Source: Paracoccus shanxieyensis
GTDB taxonomy: Bacteria; Pseudomonadota; Alphaproteobacteria; Rhodobacterales; Rhodobacteraceae
Assembly: GCF_009711265.1 (NCBI RefSeq)
Contig: NZ_WMII01000001.1
Span: 248,001 to 312,000, forward strand
Reading direction: 5' to 3'
Length of the DNA: 64,000 nt
A model generated the notes under the pieces. The model ran no database searches. It saw nothing but the letters and a program-made list of their open reading frames with translations, and was not told the origin of the DNA. Positions 1 to 8,122 of this stretch are shown here, piece by piece; the stretch's first letter is position 1, and each line of letters starts with the position of its first letter. A program made the translations under genes and the position numbers.

Positions 1-422
1 CACAGGCGATCAACTACCGCGAACAGGATTTCGTTTCGGTGCTGAACAAGGCGGGCGGGGCGCAGCTTATTCTGGACATGGTGGGCGGCGACTATATCCC
101 GCGCAACATCAAGGCTTTGGCGGATGAAGGGCGGTTGGTCATGATCGCGTTTCTGGGGGGGGCAAAGGCTGAACTGAACTTTGCCCAGATCATGATGCGG
201 CGGCTGGTGGTGACGGGATCGACGCTGCGCCCGCAATCGGATGCCGCCAAGGCCGCGATCGCCGCCGAATTGCAGGATCGGCTGTGGCCGCTGGTTCAGT
301 CCGGCGCGGTCCGCCCGCTGATCGACAGCTGTTTTCCACTGGAAAAGGCTGCCGACGCCCATCGCCGCATGGAAAGCAGCGGGCATATCGGTAAGATCAT
401 GCTGGAGGTGGCGGGGGGTTAG
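1..422 (+). CDS. NAD(P)H-quinone oxidoreductase, zinc-independent MDR family, C-terminal part
   Basis: Only the C-terminal ~139 residues are present; the reading frame is open from base 3 and stops with TAG at 420-422. The visible piece starts with AINYREQDF, a signature after the Rossmann fold of PIG3/quinone reductase-like medium-chain dehydrogenases. It continues through a GGDYIPRN segment and ends with the SGHIGKIML tail typical of this family. Such enzymes reduce quinones or related carbonyls with NADPH in the cytoplasm. The substrate cannot be told from this fragment. It is followed on the same strand, 90 bases on, by a TM2 gene with its own ribosome site, so no operon is implied. Confidence 0.85.
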   Translation, partial: QAINYREQDFVSVLNKAGGAQLILDMVGGDYIPRNIKALADEGRLVMIAFLGGAKAELNFAQIMMRRLVVTGSTLRPQSDAAKAAIAAELQDRLWPLVQSGAVRPLIDSCFPLEKAADAHRRMESSGHIGKIMLEVAGG

Positions 423-512
423 CGCCGTTAACCGGATATCCATTCTTATCCCTGACAATGACGGGCGCTGAGCCTATGGTTCGCTCCGTCATTTCAAAAG
501 GATAGGTTACCC

Positions 513-842
513 ATGTCGCTTGATACCCAGCAGCAGATGCTGATCGAACAACGCGTCGGCAACGACGCCAAATCGCCGCTTCTGGCCTATCTGCTGCTGA
601 TCTTTGTCGGCGGTCTGGGTGTCCACCGCTTCTATCTTGGCCGCACGGGATCGGGCATCGCGATGCTGGTGCTGGCGATCCTTGGCGCCGTCACGCTGCC
701 CATCGGCGTCGGGCTGTTGCTGCTGGCCGTGCTGGGCATCTGGATGCTGGTCGATCTGTTCCTGATCCCCGGCATGGTCAACAAACAGCGCGATGAGATG
801 CGGCGGATGCTGCAATCCGAATACGCCATCCGCAATGCCTGA
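513..842 (+). CDS. TM2 domain-containing membrane protein
   Basis: This 109-residue protein has a short polar N-terminus (to about residue 20), then two hydrophobic helices (roughly 22-42 and 48-80) joined by a turn carrying GGLGVHRFYLGR. That turn is the signature of the TM2 domain. The C-terminus is charged and probably cytoplasmic. Function within the family is not established in bacteria. The start ATG follows an AAAGGA ribosome site 9-10 bases upstream. A strong hairpin directly after the stop separates it from the convergent pheS gene. The assignment to the domain is secure; the role is unknown. Confidence 0.85.
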   Translation: MSLDTQQQMLIEQRVGNDAKSPLLAYLLLIFVGGLGVHRFYLGRTGSGIAMLVLAILGAVTLPIGVGLLLLAVLGIWMLVDLFLIPGMVNKQRDEMRRMLQSEYAIRNA

Positions 843-850
843 GCGCGGCA

Positions 851-881
851 AACCTGCGACGATCATTTTACGTCGCAGGTT
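851..881. terminator. Hairpin between convergent TM2 gene and pheS
   Basis: A perfect 11-bp inverted repeat (AACCTGCGACG at 851-861 and CGTCGCAGGTT at 871-881) encloses a 9-base AT-rich loop. It lies 9 bases after the TM2 stop and 19 bases from the pheS stop. There is no long T-run, so it is a probable bidirectional transcription end or RNA-stabilising stem rather than a textbook intrinsic terminator. Confidence 0.6.
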
Positions 882-899
882 GATCAGGGCTGTGCTGCG

Positions 900-1982
900 T
901 TAACGCGACAGACCGCCTGCGACGCTGGGCACATCCCCCGCCGCAAAGCCGTAATGCCGCAGCCAGCGCAGGTCGCTTTCAAAGAAGGCGCGCAGGTCGG
1001 GAATGCCGTATTTCAGCATGGCAATCCGGTCGATCCCCATGCCAAAGGCAAAGCCCTGCCATTGATCGGGGTCGATCCCGCCTGCCGCCAGCACCTTGGG
1101 ATGCACCATGCCCGAGCCCAGGATCTCCAGCCACGAATTGCCCTGCCCGATGGTCAGCTTGCCGCCTTCCCACGAACAGCGGATATCCACCTCGGCCGAG
1201 GGTTCGGTGAACGGGAAGTGGCTGGCACGGAAGCGCAGCTCGACCTCATCGACCTCGAAAAACGCGCGGCAGAACTCCTCAAGCGTCCATTTCAGGTTCG
1301 CCATCGAGATATCCTTGCCAAGGGCCAGCCCCTCGACCTGATGGAACATCGGCGCGTGGGTCTGGTCCATGTCCATGCGGTAAACCCGGCCCGGCGCGAT
1401 CACGCGGATCGGCGCGCCGGTTGCCTGCATGGCGCGGATCTGCACCGGCGAGGTATGGGTCCGCAGCACATGCGGCGGACGCAGATCGCCTTCGGCGCGG
1501 GCCATGAAGAAGGTGTCGTGTTCCTGCCGCGCGGGGTGTTCCGGCGGGATGTTCAGCGCATCGAAGTTGAACCAGTCCGATTCGATCTGCGGCCCTTCGG
1601 CCACGCGAAAGCCCATATCGGCAAAGATCGCGGTGACTTCCTCGGTCACCTGGCTGACCGGATGGATGCTGCCTTGCGGGCGCGGGCGGCCCGGCAGGGT
1701 CACGTCCAGCCATTCATCCTTCAGCCGGGCATCAAGGGCCGCGTCCTCCATCCCCTGCTTGCGGGCCCGCAGCGCGGTGTCGACCTCATCACGCAGCCGG
1801 TTCAGCTCGGCACCGCGGGTCTGGCGCTCTTCGGGCGACATGCGGCCCAGTTCCTTCATCATGCCGCTGATCTCGCCCTTTTTGCCAAGGGCGGCCAGCC
1901 GCACCGCCTCAAGCGCATCGCCATCGGCAGCGCCCGAGATGCGTTCAAGATAGGACTGGCGAAGGGTGGTCAGATCGGACAT
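900..1982 (-). CDS. pheS: Phenylalanine--tRNA ligase alpha subunit
   Basis: The 360-residue product matches the class II alpha subunit, which charges tRNA-Phe as an alpha2beta2 complex in the cytoplasm. The N-terminal coiled-coil arm occupies about residues 1-90. The catalytic core then shows [10 protein letters not shown], motif 2 with FHQVEGL, and motif 3 [14 protein letters not shown] near the C-terminus. The start MSDLTTLRQ was chosen over an in-frame upstream extension because it matches the family N-terminus. Unusually, pheT does not follow: the next gene downstream is the convergent TM2 gene. Upstream lie an ArsC-like gene and a P450 where rplT would normally be adjacent. Confidence 0.97.
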   Translation of the reverse strand: MSDLTTLRQSYLERISGAADGDALEAVRLAALGKKGEISGMMKELGRMSPEERQTRGAELNRLRDEVDTALRARKQGMEDAALDARLKDEWLDVTLPGRPRPQGSIHPVSQVTEEVTAIFADMGFRVAEGPQIESDWFNFDALNIPPEHPARQEHDTFFMARAEGDLRPPHVLRTHTSPVQIRAMQATGAPIRVIAPGRVYRMDMDQTHAPMFHQVEGLALGKDISMANLKWTLEEFCRAFFEVDEVELRFRASHFPFTEPSAEVDIRCSWEGGKLTIGQGNSWLEILGSGMVHPKVLAAGGIDPDQWQGFAFGMGIDRIAMLKYGIPDLRAFFESDLRWLRHYGFAAGDVPSVAGGLSR

Positions 1983-2041
1983 GTCGGCTTTCCTTGCGGT
2001 TCCCGCGCGGATTAGCACGCGCAGCCGCAGGGGAAAAGCCT

Positions 2042-2380
2042 TCAGCGGGTCAAGGTCTGGGTCAGCAGATCGATCGGACGGCACAGCCGCACCCCGCCGG
2101 GGCCGCAGACAAAGGGCCGCTCGACCAGCACCGGGTCGGCGATCATGGCGGCGATGATCGCCTCATCCCCGGCGTCGCGCAATTCCTTCGCGGCGGCTTC
2201 CTTGATGCGCAGCGCCTGACGCGGGGTCAGACCGGCGGCGCTGAACAGCCCCCAAAGCTGGCCGCGCGTCCAGCCGTCCTGCAGATAGTCCACGACCACC
2301 GGATCATGCCCGGCATCGCGGATCATCTTCAGCACATTACGCGAGGTCGAACAGTTGGGCTTGTGATAAATCGTAATCAT
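2042..2380 (-). CDS. ArsC-family (arsenate reductase-like / Spx-like) protein
   Basis: This 112-residue protein has the thioredoxin-like ArsC fold. [10 protein letters not shown] near the N-terminus places the catalytic cysteine at residue 10 with the C-x3-R pair (Arg14), and a conserved RPF occurs near residue 88. In glutaredoxin-linked ArsC enzymes this cysteine attacks arsenate. Many family members (YffB/Spx-like) have no proven arsenate activity. No arsB, arsR or acr3 is nearby, so a role in arsenic resistance is not supported by context. It lies 59 bases upstream of pheS on the same strand and may share its transcript. A downstream Arg expected in true ArsC could not be assigned with confidence. 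Confidence 0.85.
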   Translation of the reverse strand: MITIYHKPNCSTSRNVLKMIRDAGHDPVVVDYLQDGWTRGQLWGLFSAAGLTPRQALRIKEAAAKELRDAGDEAIIAAMIADPVLVERPFVCGPGGVRLCRPIDLLTQTLTR

Positions 2381-2412
2381 GGCGCGACATTAGCCTGCGG
2401 AAGGACTGCGGT

Positions 2413-3762
2413 TCAAGCGCGCGGCGCGACGCGCAGCCAGACCCCGCCATGCGGACGCAGGGTCAGGATCATGCGCGGTTCGGGCTGGCGCGCGGTCAGC
2501 GAAAACCGCAGGCGCGCAACCAGCGTGGCCAGAATGATCACCGCCTCTTGCAAGGCAAAGCTGGCGCCGATGCAGATGCGGGGACCGGCCCCAAAGGGCA
2601 GGAAGGCGAAGCGGTCGCGTTCGACCCCCGGCGCGAAACGGTCGGGATCGAAGCGGTCGGGATCGTCCCACAGCATGTGGTGGCGGTGCAGCGCATAAAT
2701 CGGCAGCACGATGGTATCGCCGGGCCGCACCTCGCGCCCGCCCAGCCGGTCGTGGATGCGCGATGTGCGCGACAGAAAGGCGGCGGGCGGATAAAGGCGC
2801 AGGGCCTCTTCGACGATCTGCCGGATATAGGTCAGATGCGGCACATCCGCCGCGGTGGCGGCGCGCGCGCCCAGGACCGCGCGGGCCTCGATGGCCGCGC
2901 GGTCCTGCACCTCGGGATCGAAGGCCAGCAGATACAGCGCCCATGCCAGCGTCAGGGCCGTGGTCTCGTGCCCGGCGACGATGAAGGTCAGCAGGTTGTC
3001 GCGCAGCTCCGCCCCCGACATGCGGCGTTGGGTCTCGGGGTCCATCCCCGCCCGCAAGAGGTCCAGCAGGTCCGGCACCTGACGCGGCCCGGTCCGCGCC
3101 CGCGCCCGGATCGCCTCATCTGCCACGCGCTTCATCCGCCGCAGATCGCCGCCCGAACTCAGCCGCCCCAGACGCGGCACCCAGCGCGGCGCGCCGATGA
3201 TATCCAGAACCGAGACCTTCGCCGCCCCGGCAATATAGGCGTCGATCGCGCCATGCACCGCGTCGCGGTCAAAGCCCTCATCCCCCGAAAACGTCACGTC
3301 CGAGATCACATCGAAGGTCGCGGCCACGGTTTCTGCAAAGACATCGACCTCGCCGCCCTGCGCCAGCCTGCGGCTGGAGGCCTCGGCGGCGGCGGTCATC
3401 ACCGGACCCAGCGCCTCGACATTTCGTTGCGCAAAGGCCGGTGCGGCGGCGCGGCGCTGCCAGCGCCAATGCGCACCCTCGGCCACGAACAGCGACTGAC
3501 CGATCGCGGGTTCAAGGATCAACTGCGTGATCAGCGATTTCGGATAATCCTCGACCCGGTCCTTCAGCACGATGCGCAGCGCGTCCGGGTCCATGACCAT
3601 ATGCCAGCGCAAGCCCGTGCGCCCCGACACCATCGGCTGTCGCAAGGCCAGCTCCGGGATCAGTTCCAGCACATTGCGCCGCGCCAGCAAGGCCGTGCCG
3701 ATCACGCCCAAGGGCTTGCGGTTCAGGCGGATGCGGGCGGGATAGCGGGGATCGTCGGTCAT
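2413..3762 (-). CDS. Cytochrome P450
   Basis: The 449-residue protein carries all P450 landmarks: the I-helix oxygen-activation motif AGHETT (residues 263-268), the K-helix E319-x-x-R322 in EEALRL, and the heme loop FLPFGAGPRICIG with thiolate Cys397. There is no signal peptide or N-terminal anchor, so it is a soluble class I type needing an external ferredoxin or flavodoxin and its reductase. Neither is encoded nearby, and no substrate can be proposed. It sits between the terminator of rpmI-rplT and the arsC-like/pheS genes, all on the minus strand. The start ATG lacks a convincing ribosome site. Local GC content looks like that of its neighbours. Confidence 0.95.
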   Translation of the reverse strand: MTDDPRYPARIRLNRKPLGVIGTALLARRNVLELIPELALRQPMVSGRTGLRWHMVMDPDALRIVLKDRVEDYPKSLITQLILEPAIGQSLFVAEGAHWRWQRRAAAPAFAQRNVEALGPVMTAAAEASSRRLAQGGEVDVFAETVAATFDVISDVTFSGDEGFDRDAVHGAIDAYIAGAAKVSVLDIIGAPRWVPRLGRLSSGGDLRRMKRVADEAIRARARTGPRQVPDLLDLLRAGMDPETQRRMSGAELRDNLLTFIVAGHETTALTLAWALYLLAFDPEVQDRAAIEARAVLGARAATAADVPHLTYIRQIVEEALRLYPPAAFLSRTSRIHDRLGGREVRPGDTIVLPIYALHRHHMLWDDPDRFDPDRFAPGVERDRFAFLPFGAGPRICIGASFALQEAVIILATLVARLRFSLTARQPEPRMILTLRPHGGVWLRVAPRA

Positions 3763-3877
3763 CAGGATGAAGGGCGCAGAGGCGGCGAAGGTTCCCCCAG
3801 CGGATCACCACGGCTTGCGGAATTCAACCCCGCACGCGTGTTGCAACGCCGATGACACCCGTCGCCGCAGAATGAAA

Positions 3878-3902
3878 AAACCCGCGCCAAGGCGCGGGTT
3901 TC
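3878..3902 (-). terminator. Intrinsic terminator of rpmI-rplT
   Basis: Read on the minus strand, the 11-bp stem GAAACCCGCGCC / GGCGCGGGTTT with a 2-base loop runs into a T-stretch. It begins about 25 bases after the rplT stop. This is a classical Rho-independent terminator and cuts the ribosomal transcript off from the downstream P450. Confidence 0.85.
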
Positions 3903-3926
3903 GCTATTCCGGTCTGTTGCCAGAAA

Positions 3927-4286
3927 TCAGGCGGCAGCTTTTGCCTGAGCGACGACGGCAGCGAATGCCTCGGGCTCATGCACGGCCAGATCGGCCAGAA
4001 CCTTGCGGTCCACCTCGATCCCGGCTTTCGCCAGAGCCGCGATGAAGCGCGAATAGGTCATTTCCGCATCGACCGCGCGCACGGCGGCGTTGATGCGCTG
4101 GATCCACAGGGCGCGGAAGTTGCGCTTGCGCGTCTTGCGGTCGCGCGTGGCGTATTGGTTCGCCTTGTCGACCGCCTGCGTGGCGGTGCGGAAGTTGCGC
4201 GAACGGTTGCCGTAATAGCCTTTTGCCGCGTCAAGAACCTTCTTGTGGCGGGCGTGGGTGACTTTACCCGATTTGACTCGTGCCAT
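3927..4286 (-). CDS. rplT: 50S ribosomal protein L20
   Basis: This 119-residue, highly basic protein begins [18 protein letters not shown], the invariant start of L20, and contains [14 protein letters not shown], an rRNA-binding region. L20 binds 23S rRNA early in large-subunit assembly and often represses its own operon. It lies 12 bases downstream of rpmI with an AAGGAG ribosome site and is followed by a strong intrinsic terminator. The usual upstream infC is not present in this window. Confidence 0.99.
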   Translation of the reverse strand: MARVKSGKVTHARHKKVLDAAKGYYGNRSRNFRTATQAVDKANQYATRDRKTRKRNFRALWIQRINAAVRAVDAEMTYSRFIAALAKAGIEVDRKVLADLAVHEPEAFAAVVAQAKAAA

Positions 4287-4298
4287 ATCCGGTTCTCC

Positions 4299-4499
4299 TT
4301 AGCGGTTGTAAGGCATGTATTTCTTGACGATCTTCGCGTCCGCATCGGACAGGATCATGGTCCCGGTCACATCGCGGATGAATTTCGTCGAGCGCTTGAT
4401 CATGCCGTGGCGCTTGCCAGCCGGGCCAGCTTTCACTTTGCCCGAGGCCGTCATCGAGAACCGCTTTTTCGCGGCCGATTTGGTCTTCATCTTCGGCAT
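4299..4499 (-). CDS. rpmI: 50S ribosomal protein L35
   Basis: The 66-residue basic protein [14 protein letters not shown]... ending KKYMPYNR is full-length L35. The start was chosen at the family N-terminus behind an AAGGAG ribosome site. rplT follows after 12 bases. Upstream, instead of infC, there is about 110 bases containing a GGCGCCC/GGGCGCC hairpin (4571-4591) and then a membrane protein gene and pyk on the same strand. The rpmI-rplT pair therefore either has its own promoter in this gap or is read from upstream. Confidence 0.98.
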   Translation of the reverse strand: MPKMKTKSAAKKRFSMTASGKVKAGPAGKRHGMIKRSTKFIRDVTGTMILSDADAKIVKKYMPYNR

Positions 4500-4607
4500 T
4501 TTACTCTCCTTGCGGTCAGAGTGAACGCACGACTCGGCAATGCCATATCGGCCGGCCGCGCGGGTGGAAGGGCGCCCTATACGCGGGCGCCGCGAAATTG
4601 GCAAGCC

Positions 4608-5024
4608 TTATTGCGCGGGCTGCGCAGCTTCAGGCGTGGCGGCGGGGGCTTCGACGCCGGGCGCTGCAGGCTCGGCCTCGGGATTGGCCTCCCCGCCATT
4701 GCCCTGCATCGGGGCCTGCGGCGCGGGTTCCGAAGCGGCGGGCGCATCCGTCGCGCCCTGATCTTCGGTCACGGCCGCGGGCGGCACGGTGATGCTGCCC
4801 GTGCCGAAGCTTTCACCGCTGACCAGACGCTGCCACGACTGGCCAAGGCTTTCGATGCCGAAAGGCCGTTCGTCCAGCGCGCTGCCCGCAAACAACGCCA
4901 CGATGCCCAGCACCAGCGTCACAGCCGCGCCGCGCGGCGCTTCGGTGCGAAGCAGCGACACCACCGCCCAGAGGACCGAGATCACGCACAGCGCGACACC
5001 CGCCAGCAACAGAAGGTCGATCAT
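4608..5024 (-). CDS. Two-helix membrane protein with Pro/Ala/Glu-rich tail, unknown function
   Basis: The 138-residue protein has two hydrophobic segments (about 3-22 and 33-50). A short conserved-looking stretch around DERPFGIESLGQSWQRL follows, then a low-complexity tail rich in Ala, Pro and Glu from about residue 85. I do not recognise a named family. It starts 42 bases downstream of the pyk stop on the same strand, which suggests cotranscription with pyruvate kinase. A 7-bp GC-rich inverted repeat (4571-4591) lies between it and rpmI and could end or attenuate that transcript. Coding potential is supported by the membrane-protein pattern and spacing, not by homology. Confidence 0.7.
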   Translation of the reverse strand: MIDLLLLAGVALCVISVLWAVVSLLRTEAPRGAAVTLVLGIVALFAGSALDERPFGIESLGQSWQRLVSGESFGTGSITVPPAAVTEDQGATDAPAASEPAPQAPMQGNGGEANPEAEPAAPGVEAPAATPEAAQPAQ

Positions 5025-5066
5025 TCCGAAACCCTTTCGGTAAGCAGATCCATTCGGATCAAGGGC

Positions 5067-6512
5067 CTATTCCGGATCGGTGCGATAGATCAAGCGTTCG
5101 TCGCAAGGGGCGATGCGCAGGATGTTCGTCGTGCCCGTCTGGTTGAAGGGCACGCCCGCCATGACGACAATCTGGTTCGTTTCATTGGCAAAGCCGAAAT
5201 CGCGCGCCGCCTTGGCCGCATTGACCACCGCCTGCTTGAACCGCGCCAGTTCCGGGGTCAGCACGCAATGCGTCCCCCATGTCAGGCACAGCCGCCGCAG
5301 CGTTTCCGCCTCGGAGGTCAGGGCGATGATCGGCACGCGCGGGCGTTCGCGCGCCGTCAGGCTGACCGTGGTCCCCGACGAGGTATAGGCGCAGATCGCG
5401 GAAATATCGGTCGTCTCGGCAATCTCGCGGGCGGCGGCGACGATGGCATCGGCGACGGTCTGGCGCTTGGCCACGCGCGAGCTTTCGATGATTTCCAGAT
5501 AGGTCGGGTCCGATTCGACCGAGCGGGCGACGTTGTCCATCGTCGCCACCGCCTCGATCGGATAGGCCCCGGCGGCACTTTCAGCCGACAGCATGATCGC
5601 ATCCACGCCCTCATAGATGGCGGTCGCCACGTCCGACACCTCGGCGCGGGTCGGCATCGGGCTTTCGATCATCGATTCCAGCATCTGCGTTGCGACGATC
5701 ACCGGCTTTGCCGCCGCGCGGCAGGCCCGCGTCAGGCGCTTCTGGATCGGCGGCACGGAATGCACCGGCAATTCCACACCCAGATCGCCCCGCGCCACCA
5801 TGATCCCGTCCGAGACCTTCAGGATTTCGCTGAAGGCGCGCACGGCGGCAGGTTTTTCGATCTTGGAGAGGATCGCGGCGCGGCCCTTGGCCAGCTCGCG
5901 CGCCTCGATCACGTCCTCGGCGCGCTGGACAAAGGACAGCGCCAGCCAGTCCACGCCCAGCTCGCAGGCGAATTCCAGATCGTCGCGGTCCTTGTCCGAC
6001 AGCGCGGCCAGCGGCAGCACGACATCCGGGACGTTCACGCCCTTGCGGTTCGAGATGGGGCCGCCCGCCGTCACCACGCAATCGGCGAAATCCTGTCCGC
6101 AGGTTTCCACGCGCAGACGGATCTTGCCATCATTGACCAGCAGTTCCGCACCGGGTTCCAGCGCGGCGAAAATCTCGGGATGGGGCAGTTGCACGCGGGT
6201 TTCGGTGCCGGGCGTGTCGTCCAGATCAAAGCGGAACGACTGGCCGTTCTGCAGGTCATGCGGGCCATTGGCGAACGCGCCCACGCGCAGCTTCGGCCCC
6301 TGCAGATCGGCCAGCACTGCGATGGGGCGCCCCGATTCGCGTTCGACACGGCGAATGATGTCATAGCGCGCGCGCTGTTCGTCATGGGTGCCGTGGCTCA
6401 TGTTCAGGCGGAACACGTCCGCGCCCGCCTCGAACAGCGCGCGGATGGTGGTGAAATCGCTGGAGGACGGGCCCAAAGTTGCAACGATCTTGACCTTGCG
6501 ATGGCGTCTCAT
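5067..6512 (-). CDS. pyk: Pyruvate kinase
   Basis: This 481-residue enzyme converts phosphoenolpyruvate and ADP to pyruvate and ATP in glycolysis. Visible motifs are the N-terminal KIVATLGPSS, the metal/substrate region ILSKIEKPAAV, the signature IMVARGDLGVELP, and ADP-site residues around ATQMLESM and LSAESAAGAYP. The allosteric C-domain is complete, ending at a normal length. The start MRRHRKVKIV was preferred to an upstream in-frame ATG because it matches the family and follows GGAGAAA. A divergent N-formylglutamate amidohydrolase begins about 120 bases away. Confidence 0.98.
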   Translation of the reverse strand: MRRHRKVKIVATLGPSSSDFTTIRALFEAGADVFRLNMSHGTHDEQRARYDIIRRVERESGRPIAVLADLQGPKLRVGAFANGPHDLQNGQSFRFDLDDTPGTETRVQLPHPEIFAALEPGAELLVNDGKIRLRVETCGQDFADCVVTAGGPISNRKGVNVPDVVLPLAALSDKDRDDLEFACELGVDWLALSFVQRAEDVIEARELAKGRAAILSKIEKPAAVRAFSEILKVSDGIMVARGDLGVELPVHSVPPIQKRLTRACRAAAKPVIVATQMLESMIESPMPTRAEVSDVATAIYEGVDAIMLSAESAAGAYPIEAVATMDNVARSVESDPTYLEIIESSRVAKRQTVADAIVAAAREIAETTDISAICAYTSSGTTVSLTARERPRVPIIALTSEAETLRRLCLTWGTHCVLTPELARFKQAVVNAAKAARDFGFANETNQIVVMAGVPFNQTGTTNILRIAPCDERLIYRTDPE

Positions 6513-6634
6513 ACGAATTTCTCCTTCGCTGTTTGCGCTAGCATCCGCTGTATAGCCGTTTTGTCTGCCGGACGGCAACTGGCTGACATGTCAGGCCTTG
6601 CAGTATTCAATGCCCCATGCAAGGCAAAGAAACC

Positions 6635-7375
6635 ATGACGGAACCGGCTTTTACAATCATCGGGGCGGACCGCCCCTCGCGTTGGCTGATGACCTGCGAT
6701 CATGCCACCAATCGCGTGCCCGAATGGATCAATGGCGGCGATCTGGGTATAGCCCCCGAAGATATGGCCCGCCACATCGCCTATGACGTGGGCGCGGCGG
6801 GGCTGACGCGCAAACTGGCGCAGCGCCTTGATGCCCCGGCGATTCTTTCGGATTTCTCGCGCCTGGTGATCGACCCGAACCGGGGCGAGGATGACCCGAC
6901 CCTGCTGATGCGCATCTATGACGGCACGGTGATCCCCGCAAATCGCGACGCGGATCTGGCCGAGCGGGAACGGCGGCTGAACCTGCTTTATCGCCCCTAT
7001 CACGCGGCCTATGCCGATCTGGCCGACCGCCATCCCCGGCGGGCGATCTGCGCCATCCACAGCTTTACCCGCCAATTGCGCGGACGCCCGCGCCGCCCGT
7101 GGTCGGTGGGGGTGCTGTATTCGCATATCGACGAACGGGTCGGCCCGGCGCTGATCCGCGAATGCCGCGAGATGGGCTGGATCACCGGCGACAATGAACC
7201 CTATTCCGGCCATCTGCAGGGCGACGCGATCGACCGGCACGCGCTTGTGCCGGGGCGTCCGAATGTGCTGATCGAGATTCGCAACGACCTGATCGAGGAT
7301 GAGGCCGGGCAAGAGCTTTGGGCCGAGCGGCTGGCCGGCATCCTGCGCGGTTTTCTGGACCGTCACGGGCTTTGA
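6635..7375 (+). CDS. N-formylglutamate amidohydrolase family protein
   Basis: The 246-residue protein belongs to the FGase family (PF05013), whose characterised members hydrolyse N-formyl-L-glutamate in histidine breakdown. Key stretches are TCDHATNRVP near the N-terminus, a SRLVIDPNR motif, a central HSFTRQLRGRPR segment and a C-terminal IEIRNDLI. These fit the metal-binding and substrate loops of the family. No hut genes are adjacent, so the substrate in this organism is uncertain. The start at MTEPAF is preferred; another in-frame ATG lies 18 bases upstream at 6617. The stop codon lies inside a 16-bp tandem duplication. Confidence 0.85.
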   Translation: MTEPAFTIIGADRPSRWLMTCDHATNRVPEWINGGDLGIAPEDMARHIAYDVGAAGLTRKLAQRLDAPAILSDFSRLVIDPNRGEDDPTLLMRIYDGTVIPANRDADLAERERRLNLLYRPYHAAYADLADRHPRRAICAIHSFTRQLRGRPRRPWSVGVLYSHIDERVGPALIRECREMGWITGDNEPYSGHLQGDAIDRHALVPGRPNVLIEIRNDLIEDEAGQELWAERLAGILRGFLDRHGL

Positions 7376-7392
7376 CCGTCACGGGCTTTGAC
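7361..7392. repeat. Tandem duplication of 16 bp across a stop codon
   Basis: CGTCACGGGCTTTGAC occurs twice in immediate succession (7361-7376 and 7377-7392). The first copy encodes the last residues and stop of the N-formylglutamate amidohydrolase gene; the second lies just outside it. It looks like a recent slippage duplication. Confidence 0.95.
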
Positions 7393-7401
7393 CGGCCAAG
7401 C

Positions 7402-7887
7402 CTAGCCCGGGCGCTGTTCGTTGCGCTCGGCGTGATCGGTCAGATTGCGGCGCAGGCGGTGCATCTGATGGGTCAGCCGCGCCAATTCTTTCACGGAAAG
7501 TCCCGTGGCCTTGTTGACGCGGGGCAGGATATCTGTGGCCCGGTCCTGCATCGCGCGCCCGGTCTGGGTCAGATGGATCAGCACGCGCCGTTCATCGGCC
7601 GTGTCGCGGCGGCGTTCGATCAGCCCCATGCCTTCAAGGCGTTTCAGCATGGGCGTTAGCGTGTTGGTTTCCAGCGCGACCTGATCGCCCAATGTGCCGA
7701 TGGTGATGCCATCCTGCGCCCAAAGCACGATCATCGCGACATATTGCGGATAGGTCAGACCCAGCGGCTGAAGCTGCTGGCGATAGACGCGGTTGAACGC
7801 CATTCCTGCGGTATAGGTGGCAAAGCAAAGCTGCGCGTTCAGAATCTGCGGCGCGTCGGCCGGATATGTGTGATGTTCGCTTTCCAT
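7402..7887 (-). CDS. MarR family regulator, OhrR-like peroxide sensor
   Basis: This 161-residue winged-helix protein carries the OhrR-type N-terminus, with the reactive cysteine at residue 21 in LCFATYTAG. LGLTYPQYVAMIVLW and the wing DERRVLIHLT follow. In OhrR, oxidation of this Cys by organic hydroperoxides releases DNA and derepresses ohr. No ohr peroxiredoxin gene is next to it here, so its targets may be elsewhere, or the protein may be a paralog controlling another function. An AT-rich near-palindrome lies 52 bases upstream and is the obvious candidate operator for autoregulation. Confidence 0.88.
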   Translation of the reverse strand: MESEHHTYPADAPQILNAQLCFATYTAGMAFNRVYRQQLQPLGLTYPQYVAMIVLWAQDGITIGTLGDQVALETNTLTPMLKRLEGMGLIERRRDTADERRVLIHLTQTGRAMQDRATDILPRVNKATGLSVKELARLTHQMHRLRRNLTDHAERNEQRPG

Positions 7888-7938
7888 GCCTCAGAAGGTG
7901 CATCGCCCGCGATCTGATCGCAAGCAGATCAAACTTTT

Positions 7939-7964
7939 GATTTTCCTAAATATTTAAGAAAATC
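7939..7964. promoter_or_regulatory. AT-rich 26-bp near-palindrome, candidate OhrR operator
   Basis: The segment starting GATTTTCCTAAA and ending TTTAAGAAAATC is palindromic except for one mirrored mismatch, and is markedly AT-rich against the high-GC background. It lies 52-77 bases upstream of the MarR/OhrR start, where OhrR-type operators are expected. Binding is inferred, not shown. Confidence 0.6.
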
Positions 7965-8087
7965 CCACACAGGAAACCCGCCCGCCGCACAGGAAAACGC
8001 CGCCCGGAGGCGTGGCAAGGGCAGCGCGGCGCAGATCCGGGCCTATGGTGTTCACGAAAATTAGATCGCGCGGCACTCTATCGCGCA

Positions 8088-8116
8088 TTGACCAATATGT
8101 CTGGTGGACGTATAGC
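8088..8116 (+). promoter_or_regulatory. Sigma-70 promoter of an orphan transcript
   Basis: TTGACC at 8088-8093 and TATAGC at 8111-8116 are separated by exactly 17 bases. They point rightwards into a region with no credible protein. Transcription would begin near 8123 and run to the terminator ending at 8303. Confidence 0.6.
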
Positions 8117-8122
8117 AGCCGC

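Noticed and set aside
3978..6638. 886-codon open frame antisense to rplT, rpmI and pyk
   Set aside because: Low-complexity Arg/His-rich translation, overlaps three certain genes, and is a mirror effect of GC bias.
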